A stretch of 36,060 bases of DNA from assembly GCA_003159795.1 (NCBI GenBank), contig PLPK01000076.1, forward strand, positions 83,331-119,390, given 5' to 3'. This DNA comes from Acidimicrobiaceae bacterium (GTDB lineage Bacteria > Actinomycetota > Acidimicrobiia > Acidimicrobiales > Bog-793). This document shows positions 1 to 8,975 of the stretch, one piece after another; the first letter of the stretch is position 1, and each line of letters begins with the position of its first letter. Both the position numbers and the translations under genes were made by a program. The notes under the pieces were generated by a model. That model was given only the letters and a program-made list of their open reading frames with translations. It had not been told where the DNA came from and ran no database searches.

Positions 1-69
1 GGCTCCGCCACCCGGCGGCGGCATCCCGCCTCCCGGCGGGCCAGAGCCCATGTCCACACCGTTGGCCAT
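1..69 (-). CDS. N-terminus of a CDS running off the left edge; Gly/Pro-rich start MANGVDMGSGPPGGGMPPPGGGA
   Basis: ATG on the minus strand at 69 preceded by an SD-like GGGAGG (minus strand AGAGGGAGGTCCGACG-ATG); open to the window edge. Confidence 0.5.
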   Translation of the reverse strand, partial: MANGVDMGSGPPGGGMPPPGGGA

Positions 70-396
70 CGTCGGACCTCCCTCTGTGCGCCTCGGAAAG
101 GTCGGTCGGCCCTCGTCGTGCGCACTATCTAGTCGTACGACAACGTGTTTTGCAGGCAACCTGGAACGAACCTCCGGCAGCGTATCCCGTAAAGGACACG
201 CCGGCTCAGAAAAGTGCACCCCCGTCCAGGTTCTCTCGTGCGAGATTCCTGCAGCCGGCGGCACGACGAGTCGGGACACCACGGGGCGCATAGACGCCCG
301 GCCCGGCGCGGCCCCCCGGTCCCCCGCTCCCGAAGGGGTGGGTAGTCACAGATTGATTGGAGTCGCCGCCGACACCGCCCGAGAGGTGCTGGTCGG

Positions 397-1722
397 ATGC
401 CACCGGGGACGGCGATACTACGGGTCGTGGTGCAGCGAATGGTCCTGAGGGGCGCGCGGGTCCCCGGCGACATCGCCGTGGAGGGGGGCCGCATCGCCGC
501 GATCGGCGCGGTCGACGCCCGTCCCGGCGACCGGGTGCTCCCCTGCGACGGTGCTCTCGTCACCGCCGGGCTCATCAACTGCCACCACCACCTCTACCAG
601 TGGCTGACCCGGGGACGGGCGACGGCCTGCGACCTCTTCACCTGGCTGCAGACGCTCTACCCCGTCTGGGGGAGGATCTCGGTCGAGGACACGGCGGCGG
701 CGGCCCTCGTCGGGCTTGGCGAGCTCGCCCTTTCCGGGGCGACGACGGTGTCGGACCACCACTACGTCGTGCCCCACGGCGACGACGCCGTCTTCGACGT
801 GATCGCCGGGGCGGCGCGCACGGTCGGCGTCCGTCTGCAGCTCTGCCGCGGCTCGATGGACCTCGGCGAGAGTGCGGGGGGGCTCCCTCCCGACGCCGTC
901 GTGGAATCGATCGACGCCATCCTCGCCTCCACCGAGGCCGTCGCCGCCCGTCTGCATGACGGGGAACGGGTGATGATCTCCGTCGCCCCGTGCAGCCCGT
1001 TCTCCGTGACGACCGATCTCATGCGCGAGTCCGCCACGCTCGCCCGCCGCCTGGGACTGCGCCTGCACACCCATCTCGCCGAGACCCAGGACGAGGCGGC
1101 CCACTGTGAGGCACGCTTCGGCAAACGCCCGCTCGCGCTGATGGAGGAGCTCGACTGGCTTGGCGACGACGTCTGGTTCGCCCACGCCATCCACCTCGAC
1201 GCCGACGAGGTCGCCGCCGTCGGCCGCTCCCACACCGGCGTCGCGCACTGCCCGAGCTCAAACGCCCGCCTCGCCGCCGGGCTGTGCCCGGTACGGGGCC
1301 TCCTCGACGCGGGCGCGCCCGTCGGGCTCGGCGTCGACGGTCCCGCCTCGAACGAGATGGGCGTCCTGCTGCCGGAGCTGCGCCAGGCCCTCTACCTCGC
1401 GCGCCTGCGGGAAGGGCGGGCCGACGCCCTGTCGCCCGCCGAGGCGCTCGCCCTGGCCACCTCGGGGGGCGCCGCCTGCCTCGGACGACGCGACCTCGGA
1501 CGGCTCGAGGTGGGGGCGGCCGCCGACCTCGCCGTCTGGCCGCTGGACGACCTGGCCGACCTCCCCGACCCGGTGGACGGACTCGTGCTCGGTCCCGACC
1601 GCCGCGTCCGCCACCTCCTCGTCGCGGGCGAGACCGTCGTTTCCGACGGGAACCTCGTGGGCGTCGACCTCGCGGCCGCCCACGCTACCCTGGCACGGCA
1701 CGCCGCGAAGCTGTGGTCGTGA
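397..1722 (+). CDS. Amidohydrolase, 8-oxoguanine deaminase / SsnA-like (TrzN/AtzB superfamily)
   Basis: Metal-ligand motifs NCHHHLYQ, HTHLAET, FAHAIHL and GVDGPASNE; ends with an amidohydrolase beta-sandwich. Start could also be a few codons downstream (MVLRGARV). Confidence 0.88.
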   Translation: MPPGTAILRVVVQRMVLRGARVPGDIAVEGGRIAAIGAVDARPGDRVLPCDGALVTAGLINCHHHLYQWLTRGRATACDLFTWLQTLYPVWGRISVEDTAAAALVGLGELALSGATTVSDHHYVVPHGDDAVFDVIAGAARTVGVRLQLCRGSMDLGESAGGLPPDAVVESIDAILASTEAVAARLHDGERVMISVAPCSPFSVTTDLMRESATLARRLGLRLHTHLAETQDEAAHCEARFGKRPLALMEELDWLGDDVWFAHAIHLDADEVAAVGRSHTGVAHCPSSNARLAAGLCPVRGLLDAGAPVGLGVDGPASNEMGVLLPELRQALYLARLREGRADALSPAEALALATSGGAACLGRRDLGRLEVGAAADLAVWPLDDLADLPDPVDGLVLGPDRRVRHLLVAGETVVSDGNLVGVDLAAAHATLARHAAKLWS

Positions 1723-1792
1723 GGGTCGCGTCCCCACACGCGGCGAAGGCGGCCGGCGCGCCGGCCTGGGCGATGACGCAGGGGTTCGCACC

Positions 1793-3199
1793 ATGCTGAT
1801 CGGCGGCGGGACCGTCATCGACGAGGTGGGCGAGCGGCCCGCCGATGTGCGGGTCGGCGACGACGGCCGGGTGGCCGAGGTGGCGGCGGGGCTCACGCCC
1901 CGCCCGGGCGAGAAGGTGCACGACGCGACCGGCAAGCTCGTTCTGCCCGGGGGGGTCGACCCCCACACCCACATGCAGCTGCCGGTCGGCGCGGTGCGCG
2001 TCTCGGACGACTTCGCTTCCGGCACGCGCGCCGCCGCGCTCGGCGGCACGACGACGATCATCGACTACGTCACGCCCGAGCGCGGCGAGGACCCGCTCGG
2101 CGCCGCCGCGCGGTGGCGGACCCTCGCGGAGCCGTCGGCGATCGACTGGGGGCTGCACCTCAGCTTCACGGCCGTCGTGGCCGAATCGGTCGTCGCGGCC
2201 GCGGTCGAGGACGGCATCACGTCATTCAAGCTCTACCTCGCCTATCCCGACCGCCTGCAGGTCGACGACGGCACCGTCGTCGCGCTGATGCGCGCAGCCC
2301 GGCGCCAAGGAGCCCTCGTCACCCTGCACTGCGAGAACGGCGCGGCGATCGAGGAGCTCCGGCGGGAGGCGCTGGCGGAGGGGCGCACGGGGGTCATCGA
2401 GCACGCTCGCACCCGGCCCCCGCTCCTCGAGGCCGAGGCGACGAGCCGCGCCGCGGTGCTCGCCGAACTGACCGGCGCCGCGATCTACATCGTGCACGTC
2501 TCCTGCGCCGACGCCCTGGCGGCGATCCGCGCGGCCCGGGAGCGGGGCGTCCGGATCCAGGCCGAGACCTGCCCGCAGTACCTGTTCCTCGACGAGACCC
2601 GGCTCGAGGGTCCCGACGCGGAGGACTTCGTCTGCACCCCGCCGCTGCGGCCGACGCGGCACGCCGCGAGCCTGTGGGCAGGACTGGCCAACGGGTGGAT
2701 CCAGACCATCGGCACGGACCACTGCCCGTTCACCCGCGCCGACCGCCGCGTCGGGACGACCGGGGAGCCGGGGGGCGTGCGCGACTTCACTCAGATCCCC
2801 GGCGGGCTCCCGGGGGTCGAGACCCGGCTCGCCCTCATCTGGTCTGCGGTGCGCGACGGGCGGATCACCGCGGCGGACTGGGTGCGGCTGTGCTGTGCGG
2901 CGCCGGCGCAGGCCTTCGGGCTGTGGCCGCGGAAGGGCTCGCTCGCCGCCGGTGCCGACGCCGATGTGGTGGTCTGGGATCCCGAAAGGCGTCACGGGCT
3001 CGGGGCCGGGGACCTCGACATGGCCGTCGACCACTCCCCCTACGAGGGCATGGTCGCCACCGGCTGGCCCGAGCTGGTGCTGAGCCGGGGCCGGGTGATC
3101 GTGCGGGACGAAAGCTTCGTCGGCGACCCGGGCTGGGGCCGCTACCTCGCCCGCTCGCCTCTCTCCCCCGACGGGGGCGCGCCCGTGACGGGACGTTAG
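1793..3199 (+). CDS. Dihydropyrimidinase / D-hydantoinase (HyuA-like)
   Basis: GGVDPHTHMQLP, carboxylated-Lys region TSFKLYLAYPDRLQ, VTLHCENG, YIVHVSC, GTDHCPF; start at ATG 1793 rather than the long upstream extension. Confidence 0.9.
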   Translation: MLIGGGTVIDEVGERPADVRVGDDGRVAEVAAGLTPRPGEKVHDATGKLVLPGGVDPHTHMQLPVGAVRVSDDFASGTRAAALGGTTTIIDYVTPERGEDPLGAAARWRTLAEPSAIDWGLHLSFTAVVAESVVAAAVEDGITSFKLYLAYPDRLQVDDGTVVALMRAARRQGALVTLHCENGAAIEELRREALAEGRTGVIEHARTRPPLLEAEATSRAAVLAELTGAAIYIVHVSCADALAAIRAARERGVRIQAETCPQYLFLDETRLEGPDAEDFVCTPPLRPTRHAASLWAGLANGWIQTIGTDHCPFTRADRRVGTTGEPGGVRDFTQIPGGLPGVETRLALIWSAVRDGRITAADWVRLCCAAPAQAFGLWPRKGSLAAGADADVVVWDPERRHGLGAGDLDMAVDHSPYEGMVATGWPELVLSRGRVIVRDESFVGDPGWGRYLARSPLSPDGGAPVTGR

Positions 3200-3235
3200 G
3201 CTCGTTCCAACCCCTCCCGGGAGGTACGGCTCGAG

Positions 3236-3970
3236 ATGGTGGACACCGCACAGTACTGGCGGCCGCAGTCGTTGGAAGAGGCGTTCTCGCTGCTCGAGAG
3301 CCCGACAGCGGCGGTAATCGGTGGGGGGACGAGCCTCAACGCGCGCGCCGGCGGTGATGCCCGCGAGGTGATCGACCTGCAGGCGCTCGGCCTCGACATG
3401 ATCGCCCGGCGGCCCGACGGGACCCTCGCCATCGGCGCCATGACGAGACTGCAAGAGATCGTCGATTGTGACGAGGTCCCCCCCGTCGTGCGAGAGGCCG
3501 CGCGCCGGGAGGCGCCGAGCACCCTGCGGGCGCAGGCGACCATCGGCGGGTGCGTCGCCCCGGCCGAGTTCGACAGCGAACTGCTCGCCACGCTCCTCGC
3601 CTACGACGCCCACGTCGAGATCACCCGCCGAGACGGCAGGTCCGAGATCACGCTCGAGGTGCTCTTCGGCCGGCTCCCGCTCGAGCACGGAGAGGTCATC
3701 ACCTCCGTGTCGCTCGACACGCGCGGGACCGCCCATCTCGCCCGCACGGCGCGCACGTCGGCCGACCGCGCGATCGTCGCGGCGGTCGCACGCAACCTCG
3801 ACGGCGAGCGGCGGTTGGCGCTCGCGGGGGTCGCGACCACGCCGGTCGTCGTCGAGCCGGCGGCCACCGACCTGCTCACTCCGCCCGGGGACTTCCGGGG
3901 ATCGAGCGGGTACCGGAGCGCACTCGCCGCCGTGCTGAGCGCGCGTGCCCTCGCGGCGGTCGAGCGATGA
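3236..3970 (+). CDS. FAD-binding subunit of xanthine-dehydrogenase-type Mo hydroxylase (XdhB/YgfM-like), short C-terminal domain
   Basis: AVIGGGTSLNARAGGDAREVIDLQAL and ATIGGCVAPAEFDSELLATLLAYDAHVEI resemble FAD_binding_5/CO_deh_flav_C motifs; directly upstream of the Mo subunit. Confidence 0.85.
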   Translation: MVDTAQYWRPQSLEEAFSLLESPTAAVIGGGTSLNARAGGDAREVIDLQALGLDMIARRPDGTLAIGAMTRLQEIVDCDEVPPVVREAARREAPSTLRAQATIGGCVAPAEFDSELLATLLAYDAHVEITRRDGRSEITLEVLFGRLPLEHGEVITSVSLDTRGTAHLARTARTSADRAIVAAVARNLDGERRLALAGVATTPVVVEPAATDLLTPPGDFRGSSGYRSALAAVLSARALAAVER

Positions 3971-4047
3971 GCGGGCTGCGGGCGGACGGCGAAGAGACAG
4001 CCAAGATGACACTGGATGAGTCGGGCGCCAAGCGACGGGGAGAACTC

Positions 4048-6990
4048 ATGACGGAGATTGACCTCTCGGTCAACGGCAGGCGGCACTCCGTCGAGTGCGA
4101 GGCGCATACGACGCTGCTCACGGTGCTGCGCCGCCTGGGGTGCTTCAGCGTGCGGTTCGGTTCCGCGACGGGCGAGACCGGCGCGGCGGCCGTCCTCGTC
4201 GACGGTCGGCTCGTCGCCGCCGACGTGCTGCTCGCCGCCCAGGCCGTCGGTCACGAGATCACCACGGTCGAGGCGCTCAACGTCGCCACCGGCGAGTACC
4301 ACCCGATCCAGGAGGCCTTCGTCGAGGCCGGGGCCATGCAGTCGGGTTACTCGGCGGGTGCGATGGTGCTGGCGACGAAGGCGCTGCTCGAGGCGAACCC
4401 CGACCCCACCGAGGCCGAGATCCGTGACGCGCTGAGCGGGATCCTCGACCGGGAGACCGCCTATGTGAAGGTCGTCGAGGCGGTGAAGCGTGCCGCGGCC
4501 GCTCTGCGCGGCGAGAAGTGCCGCCCGATGGACCCGGTCGTGGTCGACGCACTCGCCGGATACAAAGCGTCGCCGGCGGCCACGGTGACGGAGGTCGACG
4601 GCGAAGTCTCGATGGCGGTGCCGCGTCTCGTCATCTCCCCCGACGTGCCCCAGACCGCCGTCGTCGGCAAGCCCGAGACGAAGGTCGACGCCCTGCGGCT
4701 GGTGAAGGGCAATCCTGCCTTCACCGACGACATCGAGCCGCGGGGCATGCTCTTCGCCAAGGTGCTGCGCAGCCCGCACGCCCACGCCCGCATCGTCGCG
4801 ATCGACGACTCGGCGGCGGCGGCGCTGCCCGGCGTGCACGCCGTGCTCCACTGCCGGAACACCGCCCGCGTGAAGTACGCCTCAGGCGGGCAGAGCTGGC
4901 CCAACCCGCCCCCGTGGGACCAGGTGAGCTTCGACGACAAGGTCCGCCACGTGGGCGACCGGGTCGCCGCCGTGGCGGCGGAGTCGACCGAGATCGCCGA
5001 GGAGGCCTGCCGCCTGATCAAGGTGACCTACGAGGAGCTGCCCGCCGTCTTCGACGAGGTCGAGGCCATCAAGCCCGGCGCGCCGGTCATCCACGACGAG
5101 ACGGACACGGAGGGGATCTTCGACTCGGGGCGCAACATCAGTCACCACATCGAGGGACAGACCGTCTCCGACGAGGCGCTGGAGGCGGCGTTCGCCGGCG
5201 CCGACCGCGTCTTCGAGGAGACCTTCCACGTCCAGCAGGTCCAGCACACGCCCATCGAGCCCCACATCACGATCGGGTGGCTCGACGAGGACGAGCGGCT
5301 GGTGCTGCGCACCTCCACCCAGGTCCCGTTCCACGTGCGCCGGATGGTGGCGCCGCTTCTGGGCCTCCCCGTCAAGCGCATCCGCGTCATCAAACCCCGC
5401 CTCGGTGGCGGCTTCGGGGCGAAACAGGAGATGGTGATCGAGGACATCGTCGGCCACCTCGTGCTCGCCACCCGCCACCCGGTCCGGCTCGAGCTCACCC
5501 GCGCCGAGGAGTTCATCTCGACCCGCGTCCGTCACGCCATGACGGTCACGTTCCGCTCCGGCGTCGACGCCGAGGGCCGGCTCGTCGCCCAGGACATGTC
5601 CGTGGTCTCCAACACCGGCGCCTACGGCACCCACGGGTTCACGGTGAACTCGGTCAGCGGCCAGCACGGCCTGTCGCTCTACAACTGCCCGGCGAAGCGC
5701 TTCCGCTGCGACGTCGCCTACACGAACCGCCCCGTGGCGGGCGCCTTCCGCGGCTACGGCGCGCCCCAGGCGTTCTTCGCCCTCGAGAGCCACATGGACG
5801 ACATCGCCAGGGCCCTCGGGCTGGACCCCTACGAGATCCGCGAGCGGAACTGGGTTCGAACCGGCGACCCCCTCGACATCGTGCTGCGACTCGGCGAACG
5901 CGGTGGCGTCGAGGACCTCGCGCCCGAGGACATCCCCGTCATCACGAGCTGCGGCCTCGAGGAGTGCGCCCTGCAGGGCCGGCGCGCCATCGGCTGGGAG
6001 CGGAGGTCCGACCCCGCCTGGCACCGGCCCGCCGACCGCCCGCACATCCGCCGGGGCCTCGGCATGGCGCTCGCCATCCAGGGCTCGGGGATCCCGCTCG
6101 TCGACATGGCGGCCTGCTCGATCAAGATCAACGACGACGGTTCGTTCAACATGCTCGTGGGCGCGACCGACCTCGGCACGGGCTCGGACACCGTGCTCGC
6201 CCAGATCGCCGCCGAGGTGCTCGGCGTGCCGATCGAGGACATCCTCGTCTACTCGTCCGACACCGACTTCACGCCGTTCGACGTCGGCGCCTACGCCTCG
6301 AGCACGACTTACATCTCGGGGGGAGCGGTGAAAAAGGCCGCCGAGGCGGCCCGGGCAAGGATCGTCGTCCGGGCGGCCAGACTGTTGGGCGTCGACGACG
6401 CCTCGACGATCGAGCTGCACGACCGCCGAGCCTGGGCGCTCGACGGGCGCTCGGTGTCGATGGGAGATATCGCCCTCAACGCGCTGCACACCGAGGACCA
6501 GGAACAGATCATGGGCACCGCCAGCCACGTGTCGCCCGAGTCGCCACCGCCGTTCGCAGCCCAGCTCGCCGAGGTCGAGGTGGACATCGAGACCGGCCAG
6601 GTGACGGTCACGAAGCTCGTCACCGCCGTCGACTGCGGCGTGCCGATCAACCCGATCACGGCGAGCGGCCAGGTCGAGGGGGCGATGCTGCAGGCGCTCG
6701 GCTACGCGCTCTGCGAGGAGGTCGTGCTCGACGAAGCCGGCCGGCCGCTCAACGACCGGTTCGGTCCCTACTGGATATTCCGCGCCGATGACACGCCGCC
6801 GATGGAGGTCTACCTCGTGCAGACGATGGAGCCCTCCGGCCCCTACGGCGCGAAGGCGGTGGCGGAGATCCCGATCGACGACGTCGCGCCGGCGGTGCGC
6901 AACGCGATCCTTGACGCGACAGGCGTCGCCATCAACGCGATCCCGTTCACCCCCGAGCGCGTCTGGCGGGCCCTGCAGCCGGCGACGTGA
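4048..6990 (+). CDS. XdhD-like molybdopterin-binding hydroxylase with degenerate N-terminal 2Fe-2S domain
   Basis: GGGFGAKQEM, GAFRGYGAPQ, TDLGTGSDTVLAQIAAEVL and YGAKAVAEIPIDDVAPA Mo-subunit motifs; N-terminus aligns with XDH small subunits but lacks Cys ligands. ATG 4048 has SD GGGGAGA; an ATGA-overlap start at 3967 is the alternative. Confidence 0.88.
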   Translation: MTEIDLSVNGRRHSVECEAHTTLLTVLRRLGCFSVRFGSATGETGAAAVLVDGRLVAADVLLAAQAVGHEITTVEALNVATGEYHPIQEAFVEAGAMQSGYSAGAMVLATKALLEANPDPTEAEIRDALSGILDRETAYVKVVEAVKRAAAALRGEKCRPMDPVVVDALAGYKASPAATVTEVDGEVSMAVPRLVISPDVPQTAVVGKPETKVDALRLVKGNPAFTDDIEPRGMLFAKVLRSPHAHARIVAIDDSAAAALPGVHAVLHCRNTARVKYASGGQSWPNPPPWDQVSFDDKVRHVGDRVAAVAAESTEIAEEACRLIKVTYEELPAVFDEVEAIKPGAPVIHDETDTEGIFDSGRNISHHIEGQTVSDEALEAAFAGADRVFEETFHVQQVQHTPIEPHITIGWLDEDERLVLRTSTQVPFHVRRMVAPLLGLPVKRIRVIKPRLGGGFGAKQEMVIEDIVGHLVLATRHPVRLELTRAEEFISTRVRHAMTVTFRSGVDAEGRLVAQDMSVVSNTGAYGTHGFTVNSVSGQHGLSLYNCPAKRFRCDVAYTNRPVAGAFRGYGAPQAFFALESHMDDIARALGLDPYEIRERNWVRTGDPLDIVLRLGERGGVEDLAPEDIPVITSCGLEECALQGRRAIGWERRSDPAWHRPADRPHIRRGLGMALAIQGSGIPLVDMAACSIKINDDGSFNMLVGATDLGTGSDTVLAQIAAEVLGVPIEDILVYSSDTDFTPFDVGAYASSTTYISGGAVKKAAEAARARIVVRAARLLGVDDASTIELHDRRAWALDGRSVSMGDIALNALHTEDQEQIMGTASHVSPESPPPFAAQLAEVEVDIETGQVTVTKLVTAVDCGVPINPITASGQVEGAMLQALGYALCEEVVLDEAGRPLNDRFGPYWIFRADDTPPMEVYLVQTMEPSGPYGAKAVAEIPIDDVAPAVRNAILDATGVAINAIPFTPERVWRALQPAT

Positions 6991-7328
6991 CGACCCCGCC
7001 CGCCCGGTGAGCCACCCGGAGCGGCGTGCCGGAAAAAGAGGCTCTTCGGAAATGACACGGGGTGCAGTCACAGTGGCCGGTCTCGTGCTCGCGACGGTTG
7101 CCTGCCCGAGTAACAGCACATCGGGGCGAGGGCCTTGCCACCTAATCGCCGAACATTGTTATGTGGCACTCACGACTGCGCGTAACGCCGAATATGTCCC
7201 TACCAGCTAGCGGCAATTTCTGCAGCAGACGTACCACAGAAGAACCAGTTATGGCCTTGTTCGCTGGCAAGGAACGCAAAATCAACTGGTTGGTCTCCCA
7301 GTCGGGCCCGGTAAGACACCATTGGTCT

Positions 7329-8549
7329 TTATTCTGTGACGCCAGAAGGTGCCGCGGGCTGCCGGAGTGATCCGGCGACGGCGAACGCGACGACGAAGAG
7401 CGCGACGACGAGCCACAGGGCATTGAGAAGACCGGCGGCTCCGGCGAGCAAGCCGATGGCTGGTGGCCCGGCGAGGTTGGCGAAATAGCCGATGGAGGCA
7501 ACGACACTGACGCGTTCGGCCGGGTTTGGCCCGCTCTCGGCGGCAGCCGACATGCCAAGGGGGAAGCCCATTGAGACCCCAACCGCCCAGAACAGGACAC
7601 CGACGAGGACGGTCCAGAAGTTGGCGCCAAGGATAAAGAGAACCACACCCAGTACGCCGAGGGCGGTGGTGTACCGGATGGTGTGAACGCGCCCAAGCCG
7701 GTCGACGACCGGGCCACCGAAGATCCGAGCAAGAGCTTCGCCGGTAGCGAACGCGGTGAAGAAGAGGGCGGCGATGGCGGCGGTCTGGCCGTGATCGTTG
7801 CGGACAGCGAGGGTGAGCCAGTTGTTCGCGGACCCCTCGCCGAGCTCGACACCAAGCAGGACAACGCCAATCAGCAGTAGACGCCAATCCGTCCAACCGC
7901 GCAGCCATTGGCGCACCTTGGCGAGGCGCGTCTCGGTGGGCAATGCGTCCCGCGTGCGGTCCCCGGAAGGGATGGCCGGGGCCAAGACAAGTCCGACCGC
8001 CCCGATGATGACCGCTTCGCCGATGAACTGCACCGAGGGAGTGACTCCGAGCGCCGCGCACGCCGCACCGATTCCCGATCCCACTGCGGCACCGATCGAC
8101 CACGTCCCGTGCATCAAGGGCATGAGGGTGCGGCCGGCGGCCCGTTCGATCGCCGACCCCTCCACGTTGATCAGCACGTCGAGGATGCCGATCCCAAGTC
8201 CTATGAACAAGAAGGCAACGCTGACCAGTGGAACCGATCGCAGGGTTATGGCCACGCCCATGACAGCCATCGCCGCGGCGATGACTAGGAGCGATGCCGT
8301 CACGCCACCCCGACTCCCGAGCCGGTGGAGTATCGGTGCCGAGGCGACAAGACCGGCGATGGCCCCGACCGTCACGCCAGCGAGGAGCAGGCCGATCGTA
8401 GCGATGCCGATGCCGAGTTCCGCTTTGACCGCCGGAAGCCGGGGGCCCCAGGCGGCAACAGTGATCCCACCGAGACCAAAGGCCGCCATGATCGCCCTTC
8501 GCCACCGGAACAGGGCGGCTCGGTCAACAACGACGGTTGTGTCGGTCAT
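7329..8549 (-). CDS. MFS transporter (YbjJ/FucP-like topology)
   Basis: About 12 hydrophobic segments from MTDTTVVVDRAALFRWRRAIMAAFGLGG; motif RLGSRGG; ends SLRQPAAPSGVTE. Confidence 0.85.
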   Translation of the reverse strand: MTDTTVVVDRAALFRWRRAIMAAFGLGGITVAAWGPRLPAVKAELGIGIATIGLLLAGVTVGAIAGLVASAPILHRLGSRGGVTASLLVIAAAMAVMGVAITLRSVPLVSVAFLFIGLGIGILDVLINVEGSAIERAAGRTLMPLMHGTWSIGAAVGSGIGAACAALGVTPSVQFIGEAVIIGAVGLVLAPAIPSGDRTRDALPTETRLAKVRQWLRGWTDWRLLLIGVVLLGVELGEGSANNWLTLAVRNDHGQTAAIAALFFTAFATGEALARIFGGPVVDRLGRVHTIRYTTALGVLGVVLFILGANFWTVLVGVLFWAVGVSMGFPLGMSAAAESGPNPAERVSVVASIGYFANLAGPPAIGLLAGAAGLLNALWLVVALFVVAFAVAGSLRQPAAPSGVTE

Positions 8550-8797
8550 GTATGAGCGGCGCTGGGGTTGCTGCTCGTCGGCCTCCCGGTCATCGCCGCT
8601 ATCGTACGGAACCGTCCCTCCGGCAGGTGGCACGTTCATCACAAACAATGAGGGGCGCGCTTGACGGTACCCACCCGAAGCGCGCCGACCCACAGGGGGG
8701 CTCGGAACAGAATGCCCGGTCTGCGCTCGCGACGCTGAGAAGACGCGGTTCCCGAAGCGAGCGTGTATCGACGGCTCTGGTGTACGACCCGCGCCAC

Positions 8798-8839
8798 ATA
8801 ACACGTGCGTGCAGGCGGTGAGAGTGTCACCCGTGTAAT
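8798..8839. promoter_or_regulatory. Nested inverted repeat in the divergent MFS / hydroxylase intergenic region
   Basis: ATAACACG ... CGTGTAAT (7/8 paired) enclosing the perfect GGTGA-gagtg-TCACC. Confidence 0.4.
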
Positions 8840-8975
8840 GCCGGTTCGGTGGGGCAACCTCTGGCCCCCGGAGCGTCAAGTGATTGCTGTTGCAAGCAGC
8901 GCACCCCGCCCTTTTCCGAAGAGCCGAGAAAGGGCCCCGGATAGGCTGCGACCGTCGTGGGGGGCAGGTGCTGAC

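Noticed and set aside
70-396. Riboswitch or short ORF (50..448) upstream of the first operon
   Set aside because: No riboswitch consensus could be matched; the ORF has no protein-like composition. GTCGTACGAC at 132-141 is a palindrome but too short to interpret alone
1160-3199. 679-aa ORF as one protein
   Set aside because: Its first ~210 codons are an off-frame shadow of the 8-oxoguanine-deaminase-like gene; hydantoinase homology begins at ATG 1793
4048-4500. Cysteine loss in XdhD as sequencing error or pseudogene decay
   Set aside because: Substitutions occur in all three ligand blocks, without frameshift, and the neighbouring residues and the 2.9-kb frame are intact
3550-6990. 1146-aa ORF suggesting a longer fused protein upstream of xdhD
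   Set aside because: The upstream part is an Arg/Pro-rich off-frame shadow of the FAD-subunit gene; real starts are at 4048 (SD GGGGAGA) or 3967
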